Below, piece after piece: positions 17,390 through 26,169 of a stretch of DNA of 55,635 nt. The position numbers and the translations under genes were made by a program. This DNA comes from Candidatus Sumerlaeota bacterium (GTDB lineage Bacteria; Sumerlaeota; Sumerlaeia; Sumerlaeales; Sumerlaeaceae). The stretch is taken from the NCBI GenBank assembly GCA_026398535.1, contig JAPLSQ010000026.1, positions 1 to 55,635 on the forward strand, written 5' to 3'. The notes beneath the pieces were generated by a model. That model was given only the letters and a program-made list of their open reading frames with translations, did not search any database and was not told where the DNA came from. How positions within the stretch are numbered: position 1 is the stretch's first letter; each line of letters begins with the position of its first letter.

Positions 17390-19258
17390 TTATCTGCTCA
17401 AGCCCAAAGATGCCGTCGTCTGCTGAGTATCTTGGAGAGTTAGAGCAAGATTACGGCGCGGTGAGGCATAATCAGGCTTTAATTCGATGGCACGCTGAAA
17501 GTGAGCAATGGATTCCTCGCGCTTGCCCGATAGTGCCAGCGCAAGCCCAAGACTGTTTTCGATTTCCGGAGAGTCGCGATTGATTCCGCGCGCCCGCATA
17601 CAGAGTTGAAGCGCGTCAGTGGTGCGGCCTTCGCGGATGGCGATGTTGCCGAGGTTCACGAATATTGAAGCCTTGTCGGGGGCATCAGGCAAAGCTTTTT
17701 CGAGCAATTGTCTGGCCTCGGTCAACTCACCCGCGTTCATAAGAGCCACAGCCAGATTCACAAATCCCGCAGTTTCCAAGCGTCCCAATTCAAGCGATTT
17801 CCGGTAAAAATCCTCGGCCATGCCATATTCCCCGCGTTTGTAATGAATGCCTGCCGCATTGAAGTAAGATGTGGCAAGTTGCTCGTTTTTCGAGGCAATG
17901 GGAAGACGGCACAAGATGAACACGATCAGCGCCGCGAGAACAGGGCCGGGCAGCTCACGCTGTCGCCGCCGGCGCAATGCCTGCCAGGCCTCAGCAACCG
18001 CGGCGCCAGCGAAAACCACAAGCAATGGAATCATGGCATGACGGTAACGTGCGACGACATAAAAAATAATCAGTCCGGCCAGCAGACCGGCAATCATGAG
18101 GTTGAGCGGCATCAGATTCCTCCAGCGATGACGGGTCATGACGATACCAGCCACAGCCAAAGGCAACAGAAGCCCGAAATTCCAGAAGGAATTCAGAATC
18201 CGCAAAGGCGCCGAGAACAGTTCATAGAAATAGATGTCGTCCGTATCGATGGCTTCAATCCGGTTGATGCTCAGCGCGGCTTTCACACCCAGCAGCCGGA
18301 GCCAGACGACGGGGGCCGCACGAATTTCGCGCATGGCTTTATAAAACCAGAACCTTGATATTTCATCAGGCGCCAGGGAACGCCCCGCCTCGCACATGGC
18401 CAATTCCCCCGCATCTGTTTCCTCAAATTCAGTCGCACCTCTCGATTCGCGCAGGGGCATGTATGTCCCGGTTGCAGAGCTATTATTGCCTATATAGAAA
18501 CTCGTGCCAACGTTATAGGTCGTCAGGGACATGACCGAACCAAAGCGGACATTGCGGATATAAACGGGCAACAGCGGAAGCGCCGCTCCAAACAACAGCA
18601 ATCCGGCAAAAGACAGGCGGCGTTTGATTCCACCGGCACGCGGTTCAAGCAAAATCCATCCTGCAAGGATCAGCACGAGCAAGAGCGCGCTCTCGCGTGT
18701 AAGGGTAAAACACCCGAAAACAAATCCAACAGCGGCCCATGTCCACCACGCGCCATATTTCATCCCCGATCCAAGCAAAACCAGCGCGGCTGACATAAAA
18801 AACAGGTCAAAACACGCTTTCTGGATCAACGGATCGAAAAATATCGCTGGCGCGTAGAAAGCAAGCATGATCCCCGCGGCAATGCCAGCGGCGCGTCCAA
18901 AAAACAACCGCCCCGACTGAAAACACAACACACAGCTTAGACTGCCCAGCAGAATTTGAATAAGACGCGCCCAAAACAGATTGTGCCCCACAATCGAATA
19001 CAATCCGGCAAGAAAATATGGATAAAGCGGCGCTTGGTAAAAAACGCCACTGCCAAGCCAGTCACCCGCCGCAATCGCCTGTGCCCACTCGTCATAGCGT
19101 CGTGAATCAATAATCATATCAATGTAAAACGGCACACGGCGGATCGACAACAGATAGATGAGTCGAACAATAAATGCTGTTATGAATATCGCCGCAGTCC
19201 AGAAAAAGCCAGATTGCCGCCATTTCAGCGTGAATTTTATGCTTGCATGGGCATCCAT
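17390..19258 (-). CDS. GT-C-type membrane glycosyltransferase with C-terminal TPRs
   Basis: A 622-residue protein. About 10 membrane helices in residues 15-470 follow the ArnT/PMT (GT39-like) pattern: after helix 1 comes DMIIDSRRYDEWAQAI with acidic residues, then GVFYQAPLYPYFLAGLYSI. Such enzymes use lipid-linked sugars in the periplasm. From about residue 475 to the end there are four TPR units (YFNAAGIHYKRGEYGMAEDF, LNAGELTEARQLLEKALPDA, LQLCMRARGINRDSPEIEN, GKREESIAHFQRAIELKPDY), which probably recruit a protein partner. The ATG at 19258 is chosen because residues upstream are not membrane-like and would overlap the divergent gene. It has no clear ribosome-binding site. Confidence 0.82.
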   Translation of the reverse strand: MDAHASIKFTLKWRQSGFFWTAAIFITAFIVRLIYLLSIRRVPFYIDMIIDSRRYDEWAQAIAAGDWLGSGVFYQAPLYPYFLAGLYSIVGHNLFWARLIQILLGSLSCVLCFQSGRLFFGRAAGIAAGIMLAFYAPAIFFDPLIQKACFDLFFMSAALVLLGSGMKYGAWWTWAAVGFVFGCFTLTRESALLLVLILAGWILLEPRAGGIKRRLSFAGLLLFGAALPLLPVYIRNVRFGSVMSLTTYNVGTSFYIGNNSSATGTYMPLRESRGATEFEETDAGELAMCEAGRSLAPDEISRFWFYKAMREIRAAPVVWLRLLGVKAALSINRIEAIDTDDIYFYELFSAPLRILNSFWNFGLLLPLAVAGIVMTRHRWRNLMPLNLMIAGLLAGLIIFYVVARYRHAMIPLLVVFAGAAVAEAWQALRRRRQRELPGPVLAALIVFILCRLPIASKNEQLATSYFNAAGIHYKRGEYGMAEDFYRKSLELGRLETAGFVNLAVALMNAGELTEARQLLEKALPDAPDKASIFVNLGNIAIREGRTTDALQLCMRARGINRDSPEIENSLGLALALSGKREESIAHFQRAIELKPDYASPRRNLALTLQDTQQTTASLGLSR

Positions 19259-19328
19259 GTTGCAAATGATAAACAAGTTTTGGGTCGATCCCCCAAAATT
19301 GCATCCTAATTTTTTGCGAGGTTGTCCA

Positions 19329-20438
19329 GTGAGCAAGATACCGTTTTGCGACCTTTTGCCGCAGTATGAAGAATTGAAGACCGAGATCGACTCGGCAATC
19401 GCTGATGTCATCAAGACATCATCTTTTATCCAAGGCAAGCCTGTGGCCGAGTTTGAAAAGGCTCTGGCCGAATCGGTTGGCGTGAAACATGCCTGTGGCG
19501 TGGCAAACGCAACCTCGGCGCTGTGGATCACGCTGAAAGCGCTGGGCATCGGACCGGGCGACGAGGTCATCACAACGGTTCACACAGCCATCCCCACTGC
19601 AGAATCGATTACACTCAACGGCGCAAAGGTCGTGTTCGCGGACATCGATCCTAAAACATACCAGATCAATCCAGAGCATGTTGAAACCTTGATTACCTCG
19701 CGCACCCGGGCCCTGCTGCCCGTTCACCTTTACGGCATTCCCTTCAACATGCCGCGCATGCAGGCCATTTCCAAGACACACAATCTGCCGCTTATCGAAG
19801 ACTGCGCGCAGGCGCAAGGCGCCGAGATCAGCGGCAAACGTGTGGGCAGCATGGGAATCGCTGGATGCTATTCCTTCTTCCCGTCGAAGAATCTCGGCAC
19901 GATGGGCGACGGCGGCGCCATGGCAACCAACGACGATAAGATCGAAAAGTTTGTGCGCATGTTCAGCAATCACGGGCGCCTTGAGAAATTTACCCACGAG
20001 ATTCCCGGCTCCAATGAGCGCCTCGACGCGCTGCACGCCGCCATACTCAAAGTCAAACTCACAAAACTCGACGAATGGAACGCGAAACGCCGCAAAATTG
20101 CCGATGTCTACAAAAAGCTTTTGCCTGAAATCATCGAGGTGACCATACCGCAGGTTTATCCGGACACGGTTCCCGTCTGGCATCTCTATGTGATCCGTTG
20201 CCCCAACCGCGACGGTTTAATGAAATATTTGAAGGAAAAGAACATCGGGACAGGATTGCACTACCCGTTGCCCCTGCACCTGCAACCAGCCATGGCTCAG
20301 GACTGCAAATCCGGCGATTTCCCTGAAGCTGAGAAGGCCACAAAGGAAATCGTTTCGATCCCGATGTATCCGCACATGACCGAGGAACAAGCCGCTGAAG
20401 TTTGCGCCGAAATCAAAAATTTCTTTGCGAAAAAATGA
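19329..20438 (+). CDS. DegT/DnrJ/EryC1/StrS sugar aminotransferase
   Basis: A 369-residue PLP-dependent enzyme that transfers an amino group to a nucleotide-linked keto-sugar. Visible are the N-terminal IPFCDLLPQYEELK, the ATSALWITLKALGIGPGDEV phosphate-binding region, ALLPVHLYGIPFNM, IEDCAQAQGAEISGKRVG, and SFFPSKNLGTMGDGGAM with the PLP lysine. The GTG start at 19329 has GAGG 7 nt upstream. It overlaps the next glycosyltransferase by four bases and is followed by a Gfo/Idh/MocA dehydrogenase, a pairing typical of amino-sugar synthesis for surface glycans (for example WbpB/WbpE). Confidence 0.93.
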   Translation: MSKIPFCDLLPQYEELKTEIDSAIADVIKTSSFIQGKPVAEFEKALAESVGVKHACGVANATSALWITLKALGIGPGDEVITTVHTAIPTAESITLNGAKVVFADIDPKTYQINPEHVETLITSRTRALLPVHLYGIPFNMPRMQAISKTHNLPLIEDCAQAQGAEISGKRVGSMGIAGCYSFFPSKNLGTMGDGGAMATNDDKIEKFVRMFSNHGRLEKFTHEIPGSNERLDALHAAILKVKLTKLDEWNAKRRKIADVYKKLLPEIIEVTIPQVYPDTVPVWHLYVIRCPNRDGLMKYLKEKNIGTGLHYPLPLHLQPAMAQDCKSGDFPEAEKATKEIVSIPMYPHMTEEQAAEVCAEIKNFFAKK

Positions 20439-21163
20439 TGACGAACAGCCCGGAAATATCCGTCATCGTGCCTTGTTTCAACGAAATCGACAACCTTGAG
20501 CCCCTGATCGCCGAGTTGCGCGCGGCGTTGGACCCGCTTGGGCGTTCCTGCGAAATCCTCTATATCGACGACCACAGCACGGACGGCTCTTACGAAAAGC
20601 TTTGTGAAATGACAAAGACGCTTCCAATTCTCCGTGTGGTGCGGCACAGCCGCAACTACGGTGAAAGCGCTGGCGAGAAGACGGGTTTTGAGAACGCGCG
20701 CGGCTCGATCATCATCACGATCGACGCGGACCTGCAGAACGATCCGGCGGACATACCGGAAATGCTTAGAAGACTTGAAACGGCCGACGCGATCTGCGGC
20801 GTTCGGCGCATCCGCGACGATTCTTTCAGCAAGCGCATATCGTCGCGCATTGCCAATGCGGTGCGCGGCGGATTGCTGAACGACAGCATTCATGACGCTG
20901 GCTGCACTTACCGCGCCCTCCGCGCGTCCGCGCTCAAAGGACTGCCGAATTTCCGCGCCCTGCACCGGTTCATTCCCACGATTATCAAATGGCACGGCTA
21001 CCGTGTGGAGGAAATGCTCATCAATCATCGTCCCCGCACCGCCGGAAAATCGAAATATGGCGTGGGCAACCGCCTGTGGGTGGGCATTGGGGACATGTTC
21101 GCGATGCGCTGGTACCGGCGGCGTTTTTTTCCGCCATGCCGGGTTGAAGAAAGCCCGAAGTAA
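20435..21163 (+). CDS. Family 2 glycosyltransferase (DPM1/ArnC-like)
   Basis: A 242-residue protein. Motifs are ISVIVPCFNEIDNLEPLI, ILYIDDHSTDGS, TIDADLQNDPADIPEML (the metal-binding DxD in the DADLQNDP form of polyprenyl-phosphate sugar transferases) and HRPRTAGKSKYGVGNRLW near the C-terminus. The C-terminal membrane helices of ArnC and GtrB are missing, so it is closer to soluble dolichyl-phosphate mannose synthase-like enzymes. Probably it loads a sugar on to undecaprenyl phosphate. The start overlaps the aminotransferase stop (ATGA). Confidence 0.9.
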   Translation: MMTNSPEISVIVPCFNEIDNLEPLIAELRAALDPLGRSCEILYIDDHSTDGSYEKLCEMTKTLPILRVVRHSRNYGESAGEKTGFENARGSIIITIDADLQNDPADIPEMLRRLETADAICGVRRIRDDSFSKRISSRIANAVRGGLLNDSIHDAGCTYRALRASALKGLPNFRALHRFIPTIIKWHGYRVEEMLINHRPRTAGKSKYGVGNRLWVGIGDMFAMRWYRRRFFPPCRVEESPK

Positions 21164-21172
21164 ACACGCGAG

Positions 21173-21868
21173 ATGGCTCAACCCGACAAGAGCCGAGTCA
21201 AGCTGAAGAGCGACATCATTCGTCTTTGCACGGTTCTGGCATTTTTCGCGGCGCTGGCATGGCTGCTTGGCAACCAGGCAGTGCGCGACAAGCTGTTCAA
21301 CATCGAGCAAACGCGCAAGTGGCTTCAGGACTTCGGCTTTTACGGAGGAATGGTGTTCGTCGGTCTGTCGGCGCTTGCCACCGGTTTCGGCATTCCGCGC
21401 CTGTGGGTCAGCGCATTTGCCGGAGCCCTTTACGGAGCATTCATCGGCGCCATTCTCGGCCATGTTGGTTCCATGCTGGGGGCCACCATCAATTTCTTCA
21501 CAGCCCGCTGGCTTCTGCGGGGCCCGATCAAACGCCGAATGCCAGACAGGATGAAAAAATGGTACGAGCGCTTCAATCAGAACGGATTCCGCTGGCTCCT
21601 CTACATGCGTCTTTTTCCTCTCAGCAACGCCACGGTCACAAACCTTGTCGGCGGCGTTTCGGGCATGAAATACAGGTCATTTCTTGGCGCCACGATACTG
21701 GGTTATACGCCATTGACAATTGTCTTCGCCGTTTTTGGCAGTTCCGCCGCCAAGAAGAGCTGGTGGCAGTTTTTCATTGGCGCCCTCATCCTTGTCATTG
21801 TCATTGTCAGCCAAATGCTCTACCGAAAATATAATCCGCCGCCCGAAGGCGAAGAAGAGTCTGTTTGA
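21173..21868 (+). CDS. VTT-domain (TVP38/TMEM64, DedA-like) membrane protein
   Basis: A 231-residue inner-membrane protein with a cytoplasmic N-terminus, one helix (about 20-37), and the VTT core: FGIPRLWVSAFAGALYGAFI, GSMLGATINFFTARWLLR, and YMRLFPLSNATVTNLVGG. The re-entrant G-x-x-x-G segments are typical. Relatives are lipid scramblase/transporter-like; in bacteria the DedA branch handles undecaprenyl phosphate. Nine nt separate it from the glycosyltransferase, so it may help lipid-carrier turnover for this glycan operon. That role is an inference. Confidence 0.85.
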   Translation: MAQPDKSRVKLKSDIIRLCTVLAFFAALAWLLGNQAVRDKLFNIEQTRKWLQDFGFYGGMVFVGLSALATGFGIPRLWVSAFAGALYGAFIGAILGHVGSMLGATINFFTARWLLRGPIKRRMPDRMKKWYERFNQNGFRWLLYMRLFPLSNATVTNLVGGVSGMKYRSFLGATILGYTPLTIVFAVFGSSAAKKSWWQFFIGALILVIVIVSQMLYRKYNPPPEGEEESV

Positions 21869-21875
21869 AACTTGA

Positions 21876-21900
21876 CCCTCCCGCCGGGGGGTTATTTGCT
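21876..21900 (+). terminator. Weak terminator-like hairpin
   Basis: CCCTCC pairs with GGGGGG (one G-U) around a 4-nt loop and is followed by TTATTT. It lies 8 nt after the VTT gene stop and could partly separate it from the dehydrogenase. Confidence 0.3.
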
Positions 21901-21943
21901 TTTCAGAGTTAAGACCAATTAAACACCAAGGAACATGATAACC

Positions 21944-22927
21944 ATGAGCGATGACATTCGTTTTGCCGTAGTCGGATGCGGCATGATGGGACAAAGACAC
22001 GCAGAGATATTGCGGGCAACCCCCGGCGCAAGCGTGACCTGCGTGCAGGATCAGGTGCGCGCGAATGCTGAAAAGGCGGCGGCCGGCGCGCACATCTGCG
22101 AATCATATGAAAAGGTTGTCGCGCGCAATGATGTCGATGCGGTCGTGCTGGCGCTCCCGAGTTCCCTTCACGCGGAGTATGGCATCAAGGCTGCGCGCGC
22201 GGGCAAGCACGTTGTGACCGAGAAGCCCATCGACATCGATGTCGAAGCCGGACGCCGTCTTGCGATGGAATGCGAGAAGGCGGGCGTGGTGTGCGCTGTC
22301 ATCAGCCAGAATCGCTTCGCCGATGGCAACGCGGCACTCAAACAGGCGCTCGACAACGGCGATCTTGGCAAACCCGTGCTTGTCAGGGCGTCGGTAAAAT
22401 GGTTCCGCCATGACGAGTATTACACGAAAAGCGACTGGCGCGGAACATTCAAGGGTGAGGGCGGCGGAGTGCTCATGAACCAAGCTATCCACACAATGGA
22501 TTTGCTCGTCTGGATGTTCGGAGAGCCAGAGGAAGTCATCGGCCGCGTCAACACCACCCGCAAGGTTTTGGAGACAGAGGATGTCGGTGCGGCAATCATG
22601 CGGTTTAAGAATGGGTTGCTCGCAACGCTTGAAGCATCGACGAGCACATTCCCTGGTTTCGACGAGCGCATCGAGGTTCACTCGCCCAGCGGTTCGGGAA
22701 TTGTTGAGAAAGGCAGCCTGATTTATTGGAAAACCGATGACGACAAACCCATGCCGCAGCCGCCGGCCTGCGAACCGCCCACCCCCGGCCTCAGCCCCAA
22801 GTTTGAGCTTTTCCAGCGCCAATATCGCAACATTCTCTCCGCGATACGCGGCGGGGGCTCTTTGATCGTGACGCCACAGGAGGCCATCGCTGTGGTGGCA
22901 GTCACAAGGGCAATCTATGGCAAATAG
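21944..22927 (+). CDS. Gfo/Idh/MocA-family NAD(P)-dependent sugar dehydrogenase
   Basis: A 327-residue oxidoreductase. The Rossmann dinucleotide site is RFAVVGCGMMGQRHAEIL at the N-terminus, followed by the family's VVTEKPIDIDVEAGRRL with the catalytic EKP lysine, and GVLMNQAIHTMDLLVWMFG (His general acid/base region). It oxidises or reduces a sugar, in this setting probably a nucleotide sugar used by the upstream aminotransferase. AAGGA (21928-21932) is 11 nt before the ATG at 21944 but only 2 nt before the ATG at 21935, so the later start is preferred. Confidence 0.93.
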   Translation: MSDDIRFAVVGCGMMGQRHAEILRATPGASVTCVQDQVRANAEKAAAGAHICESYEKVVARNDVDAVVLALPSSLHAEYGIKAARAGKHVVTEKPIDIDVEAGRRLAMECEKAGVVCAVISQNRFADGNAALKQALDNGDLGKPVLVRASVKWFRHDEYYTKSDWRGTFKGEGGGVLMNQAIHTMDLLVWMFGEPEEVIGRVNTTRKVLETEDVGAAIMRFKNGLLATLEASTSTFPGFDERIEVHSPSGSGIVEKGSLIYWKTDDDKPMPQPPACEPPTPGLSPKFELFQRQYRNILSAIRGGGSLIVTPQEAIAVVAVTRAIYGK

Positions 22928-22935
22928 AGACCGCG

Positions 22936-23238
22936 ATGCGTCGCAATGGTTGCAGCGCGTCCGCTGCGGACGCACACGCTCTGATTAAAACCCAAGCCCG
23001 AACGTCTGATCCATCGCACAGGCTCATGGGAACTGTGCCATGCGCGGCGCTGACTGCCGCCGCACTTTTTATCAACTTGTGCAGGAGCATCCACATACAC
23101 GCAGAGATAGGACATGCGCTGATCGCTGTATTGCTTGTCATCGGGTGTTATGCCATGTTAACCGTGCGTGTCGAACCTTTTCGTGAGGTTACACAACGGC
23201 TTGCCAGTCAGTGTGAACCGGGGGATGGACTCACATGA
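22936..23238 (+). CDS. Possible small membrane protein overlapping miaA
   Basis: An open frame of 100 residues, or 70 from the ATG at 23026, occupies the 307-nt gap before miaA and ends in an ATGA overlap with it. The shorter form has two hydrophobic stretches (VPCAALTAAALFINLCRSI and GHALIAVLLVIGCYAML). No homology is recognised and the ribosome-binding site is weak. The overlap and hydrophobic pattern favour a real gene; the length and absence of family do not. Confidence 0.3.
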   Translation: MRRNGCSASAADAHALIKTQARTSDPSHRLMGTVPCAALTAAALFINLCRSIHIHAEIGHALIAVLLVIGCYAMLTVRVEPFREVTQRLASQCEPGDGLT

Positions 23239-24164
23239 TCATTGTCATCACCGGTCCGACCGGCATCGGCAAGACCGCGGTTGCCGTGGAACTGGCAAAG
23301 GAGCTTGATACCGAGATCATCTCCGCCGATTCCATGCAGGTCTACCGTCATCTTTCGATTGGCACGGCCAAGCCCTCGCCTGATGAGCTTTGCGGCGTCA
23401 CCTGCCACTTGATCGATTACAAGGATCCCGCCTGCCAGTATAATCTTGGCGATTTCATCCATGATGCCGAGGTTGAGATCGAAAGGATCAAGAGCAAAGG
23501 CCGCACGCCGATCGTTTGCGGGGGCGCCATGATGTACATACAGGGGCTGTTGCGCGGCGTCTTTATGGAGGAATCGCGCGATTCCTCCATACGGGAGAAG
23601 TTGCGCCACGAAGCGGACGCGGGAAGGCTGGCCGAATTATATGCCGAGCTTATGCGCCTTGATCCCGCCGCAACGCACATCTTGCCCAACGACCGCCAGC
23701 GCATCCTGCGCGCTCTCGAGGTGATCCGTGTCACAAACCGCCCGCTCACTTCACTACAGACACAAAAGAATGATAAAACACCGCGGCACGAAGCCCGCAT
23801 CTTTGTCCTTATGCGGTCCCGCGACGAACTCTATATACGGATCAATGCGCGGGTGGACGCGATGATGACGGCGGGCCTGCTCGACGAAGTCAGCCAATAC
23901 ATGAGCATGGGCTATTCACGCGACAATCCTGCCATCAGAGCGCTCGGTTACACCCAACTCTTCTCCTGCCACGAAGGCGCCATGCCGCTCGAACACGCAC
24001 TCGAGGAGATGAAGAAGCGGACAAGAAATTATGCCAAAAGGCAACTGACATGGTTTCGCTCAATGCGCGATGCTGAGTTCATCGACTGCGGTGGGGACGA
24101 TGCCAGGCAGTTGTGTGAGCTCATTAAGAAAAAACTTGCGCAGCCACGCCAACAACTATTATGA
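23235..24164 (+). CDS. miaA: tRNA dimethylallyltransferase
   Basis: A 309-residue enzyme, normal length, that transfers a dimethylallyl group to N6 of A37 in tRNAs reading UNN codons. The P-loop GPTGIGKT is at residues 7-14, followed by ISADSMQVYRHLSIGTAKP, the substrate-binding Asp-Ser-Gln region, and later NDRQRILRALEVI and the C-terminal RNYAKRQLTWFR. It uses DMAPP from the MEP pathway (ispD/ispF lie later in this window). hfq follows 156 nt downstream, the same order as in proteobacteria, but mutL is absent. Confidence 0.96.
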   Translation: MIIVITGPTGIGKTAVAVELAKELDTEIISADSMQVYRHLSIGTAKPSPDELCGVTCHLIDYKDPACQYNLGDFIHDAEVEIERIKSKGRTPIVCGGAMMYIQGLLRGVFMEESRDSSIREKLRHEADAGRLAELYAELMRLDPAATHILPNDRQRILRALEVIRVTNRPLTSLQTQKNDKTPRHEARIFVLMRSRDELYIRINARVDAMMTAGLLDEVSQYMSMGYSRDNPAIRALGYTQLFSCHEGAMPLEHALEEMKKRTRNYAKRQLTWFRSMRDAEFIDCGGDDARQLCELIKKKLAQPRQQLL

Positions 24165-24320
24165 AATGCTCGTTCATCACATATTATCCAGTCAATCAGG
24201 CTCGACAGATAAAGCTGTACGGGAACAATTTGGCTTGAAATAATGTAGTAGCGTTCGTTACATCCCGCCCGTCGGCCGGTAAAATCGCGACGGCGTAAGT
24301 GAAATGCAGGAGTTGTACAG

Positions 24321-24734
24321 ATGTCAAAGTCAGGAATGAATTTGCAGGACAGTTTTCTAAACCAGGTTCGACGTGAAAACGCCGACATCAAAGTGTTGCT
24401 CGTCAATGGCACTATCCTGCGCGGTTCGGTAAAAGGGTTCGATAACTTTACCGTTATCTTGAACGGGCGCAACGGCTTGCAGCACCTGATCTACAAGCAC
24501 GCCATCGCACAACTCGTGAATCCCCGCGGCGCCAGCGACTCCAAGCGGGATGCCGGGGACAAGCCGATGGACCGCGAGGAAGGGACACAAGCAACGCCGG
24601 ATGAAACTGGTGACAACTCCCCCGCCACCCATGACAACGAGCCCAAACCCCGCAAGGAAGGCTTCAACACCCTCGACTTCTCCCACTTGAAGCTTAAAAA
24701 CTCGAAGGCGGAGAAGGCGCCGTTGCAATCCTGA
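24321..24734 (+). CDS. hfq: RNA chaperone Hfq with long C-terminal tail
   Basis: A 137-residue Sm-fold protein forming hexameric rings that pair small RNAs with mRNAs. The Sm1 region is MNLQDSFLNQVRRENADIKV plus LLVNGTILRGSVKGFDNFTV; Sm2 is LQHLIYKHAIAQLVNP with the YKH signature. Residues ~71-137 are an unusually long hydrophilic tail rich in Asp, Glu, Lys and Pro, ending in a basic NTLDFSHLKLKNSK. The core is only ~65 residues. AGGAG lies about 8 nt before the ATG. Confidence 0.95.
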   Translation: MSKSGMNLQDSFLNQVRRENADIKVLLVNGTILRGSVKGFDNFTVILNGRNGLQHLIYKHAIAQLVNPRGASDSKRDAGDKPMDREEGTQATPDETGDNSPATHDNEPKPRKEGFNTLDFSHLKLKNSKAEKAPLQS

Positions 24735-24752
24735 GCGCGCGCCCATTGCGCG

Positions 24753-26156
24753 TTATAGCTGGAAGGTCTCGCCCCGCTTCGGAACAACCGTTTCAATGTT
24801 GGGAAGATCGGCAGTCAAAGTCTGTTGCAAAGCCAACGCCGCGGTTTCCTCGCCATGCACAACAAATATCTTTTTCAGCGCGCCCGAAGCGGCCGCTTGG
24901 CGGGCAAATTCGCGGAGTTCCTCGGAATCCGCGTGAGCGCTGAACGAGTTTATAACCACAATTTCAGCATTCACTTTGTATGTGTCGCCAAGAATTTTCA
25001 CTTCTGGCTGTTTCTCAACCAGCCTGCGGCCAAGGGTGTTCTCGGCCTGAAATCCGACAATGAACACGGCATTTCTGGCGTCACTGATCGTGTTCGCAAG
25101 ATGATGCAGAATCCTGCCGGCTTCGCACATGCCTGACGCGCTTATGATGATGCAGGGTTCGCGCAATTTGTTGATAGACTTTGAGGTTTGTGTATCGCGG
25201 ACATAAATCAGTCCTTCGAAGCCGAAGGGATCCGGATCTGTAAGAAATACCTTCTTGATCTCCTCATCATAACATTCGGGATGATTGCGGAATATTTCCG
25301 TGATGTTGACCGACAGCGGGCTGTCAACATAGAAGGGAACATGGGGCAGTTTGCCGGCATTCCACAGGTTATTGAGCGCGTAGACAATTTCCTGAGTCCG
25401 CTCCATGCTGAAGGCCGGAATGACGATCTTGCCGCCTCTTCCGACAACCCGCCCGATGGATTCACACAGCAGTGTCTCGGCACCTGCGTAAGGCTGGTGG
25501 CGGCGGTTGCCATATGTGCTTTCGAGAATCAGGCAATCAATCTCCCCCGTCGGATCCGGGTCCCGCAGAATGGGCATGTTTTTGCGTCCGACATCACCGG
25601 AAAACAACAATCTGATCTGGCGGCCATTTTCATTGATTGTCATGCGCGTGAATGCTGACCCGAGAATGTGACCAGCATCCAGAAACTCGGCTTGGAGCGC
25701 GCCGTCCGCAACACTGAAGGGGCGATAATAGTATACCGAGCGGAACTGCGCAAGCGAGCGCTCAGCATCGTCGAGTGTGTAGAGCGGAGGGAGCGGTTGC
25801 TCGCCTTTGGCGTGAAGCTTGCGGTTAAGGAATTCAATATCCTTCTCCTGTATGTGCCCGCTGTCGCGCAACAGCGCGCGCGTCAGATCGGTTGTGGCGG
25901 GAGTGGCATAAATCGCGCCCTTGAAACCCTGGTTCACAAAATACGGAATGTTGCCGGAATGATCAATATGCGCATGGGAGAGCAGGATGGCATCAACCGA
26001 CGCGGGGGCAATTGGAAACTCCGTGTTCATCTGCCGGGCGATTTGCCGCGAGCCTTGAAACAGCCCGCAATCAAGCATGATTGCTCGCCCGTAAGTCTTC
26101 AGGAAATGCCCAGAGCCGGTGACCGTGCGGGCCGCGCCCCAGAATGTAAGTTCCAT
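24753..26156 (-). CDS. MBL-fold beta-CASP RNA-processing hydrolase (CPSF/RNase J-like)
   Basis: A 467-residue predicted RNase. The metallo-beta-lactamase zinc motif is LSHAHIDHSGNIPYF, with LDCGLFQGSRQ before it; the beta-CASP insert follows (LESTYGNRRH, VIPAFSMERTQEIVYAL), and the C-terminal RMMBL part has ISASGMCEAGRILHHL and NSFSAHADSEELREF. Members cleave RNA endo- or exonucleolytically, as in archaeal/bacterial CPSF homologues. The ATG at 26156 has GGAGAGGA upstream on the complement. It lies 13 nt after the acyl-CoA ligase stop, so the two are co-transcribed. Confidence 0.93.
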   Translation of the reverse strand: MELTFWGAARTVTGSGHFLKTYGRAIMLDCGLFQGSRQIARQMNTEFPIAPASVDAILLSHAHIDHSGNIPYFVNQGFKGAIYATPATTDLTRALLRDSGHIQEKDIEFLNRKLHAKGEQPLPPLYTLDDAERSLAQFRSVYYYRPFSVADGALQAEFLDAGHILGSAFTRMTINENGRQIRLLFSGDVGRKNMPILRDPDPTGEIDCLILESTYGNRRHQPYAGAETLLCESIGRVVGRGGKIVIPAFSMERTQEIVYALNNLWNAGKLPHVPFYVDSPLSVNITEIFRNHPECYDEEIKKVFLTDPDPFGFEGLIYVRDTQTSKSINKLREPCIIISASGMCEAGRILHHLANTISDARNAVFIVGFQAENTLGRRLVEKQPEVKILGDTYKVNAEIVVINSFSAHADSEELREFARQAAASGALKKIFVVHGEETAALALQQTLTADLPNIETVVPKRGETFQL

Positions 26157-26169
26157 TAATTCCTCTCCC

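Noticed and set aside
22103..22975. 290-codon frame antisense to the Gfo/Idh/MocA gene
   Set aside because: Shadow of a recognised enzyme; no start signal and no similarity.
24225..24245. TGGC-containing sequence before hfq resembling a sigma-54 promoter
   Set aside because: The second box is not at the required spacing and lacks the GC pair.
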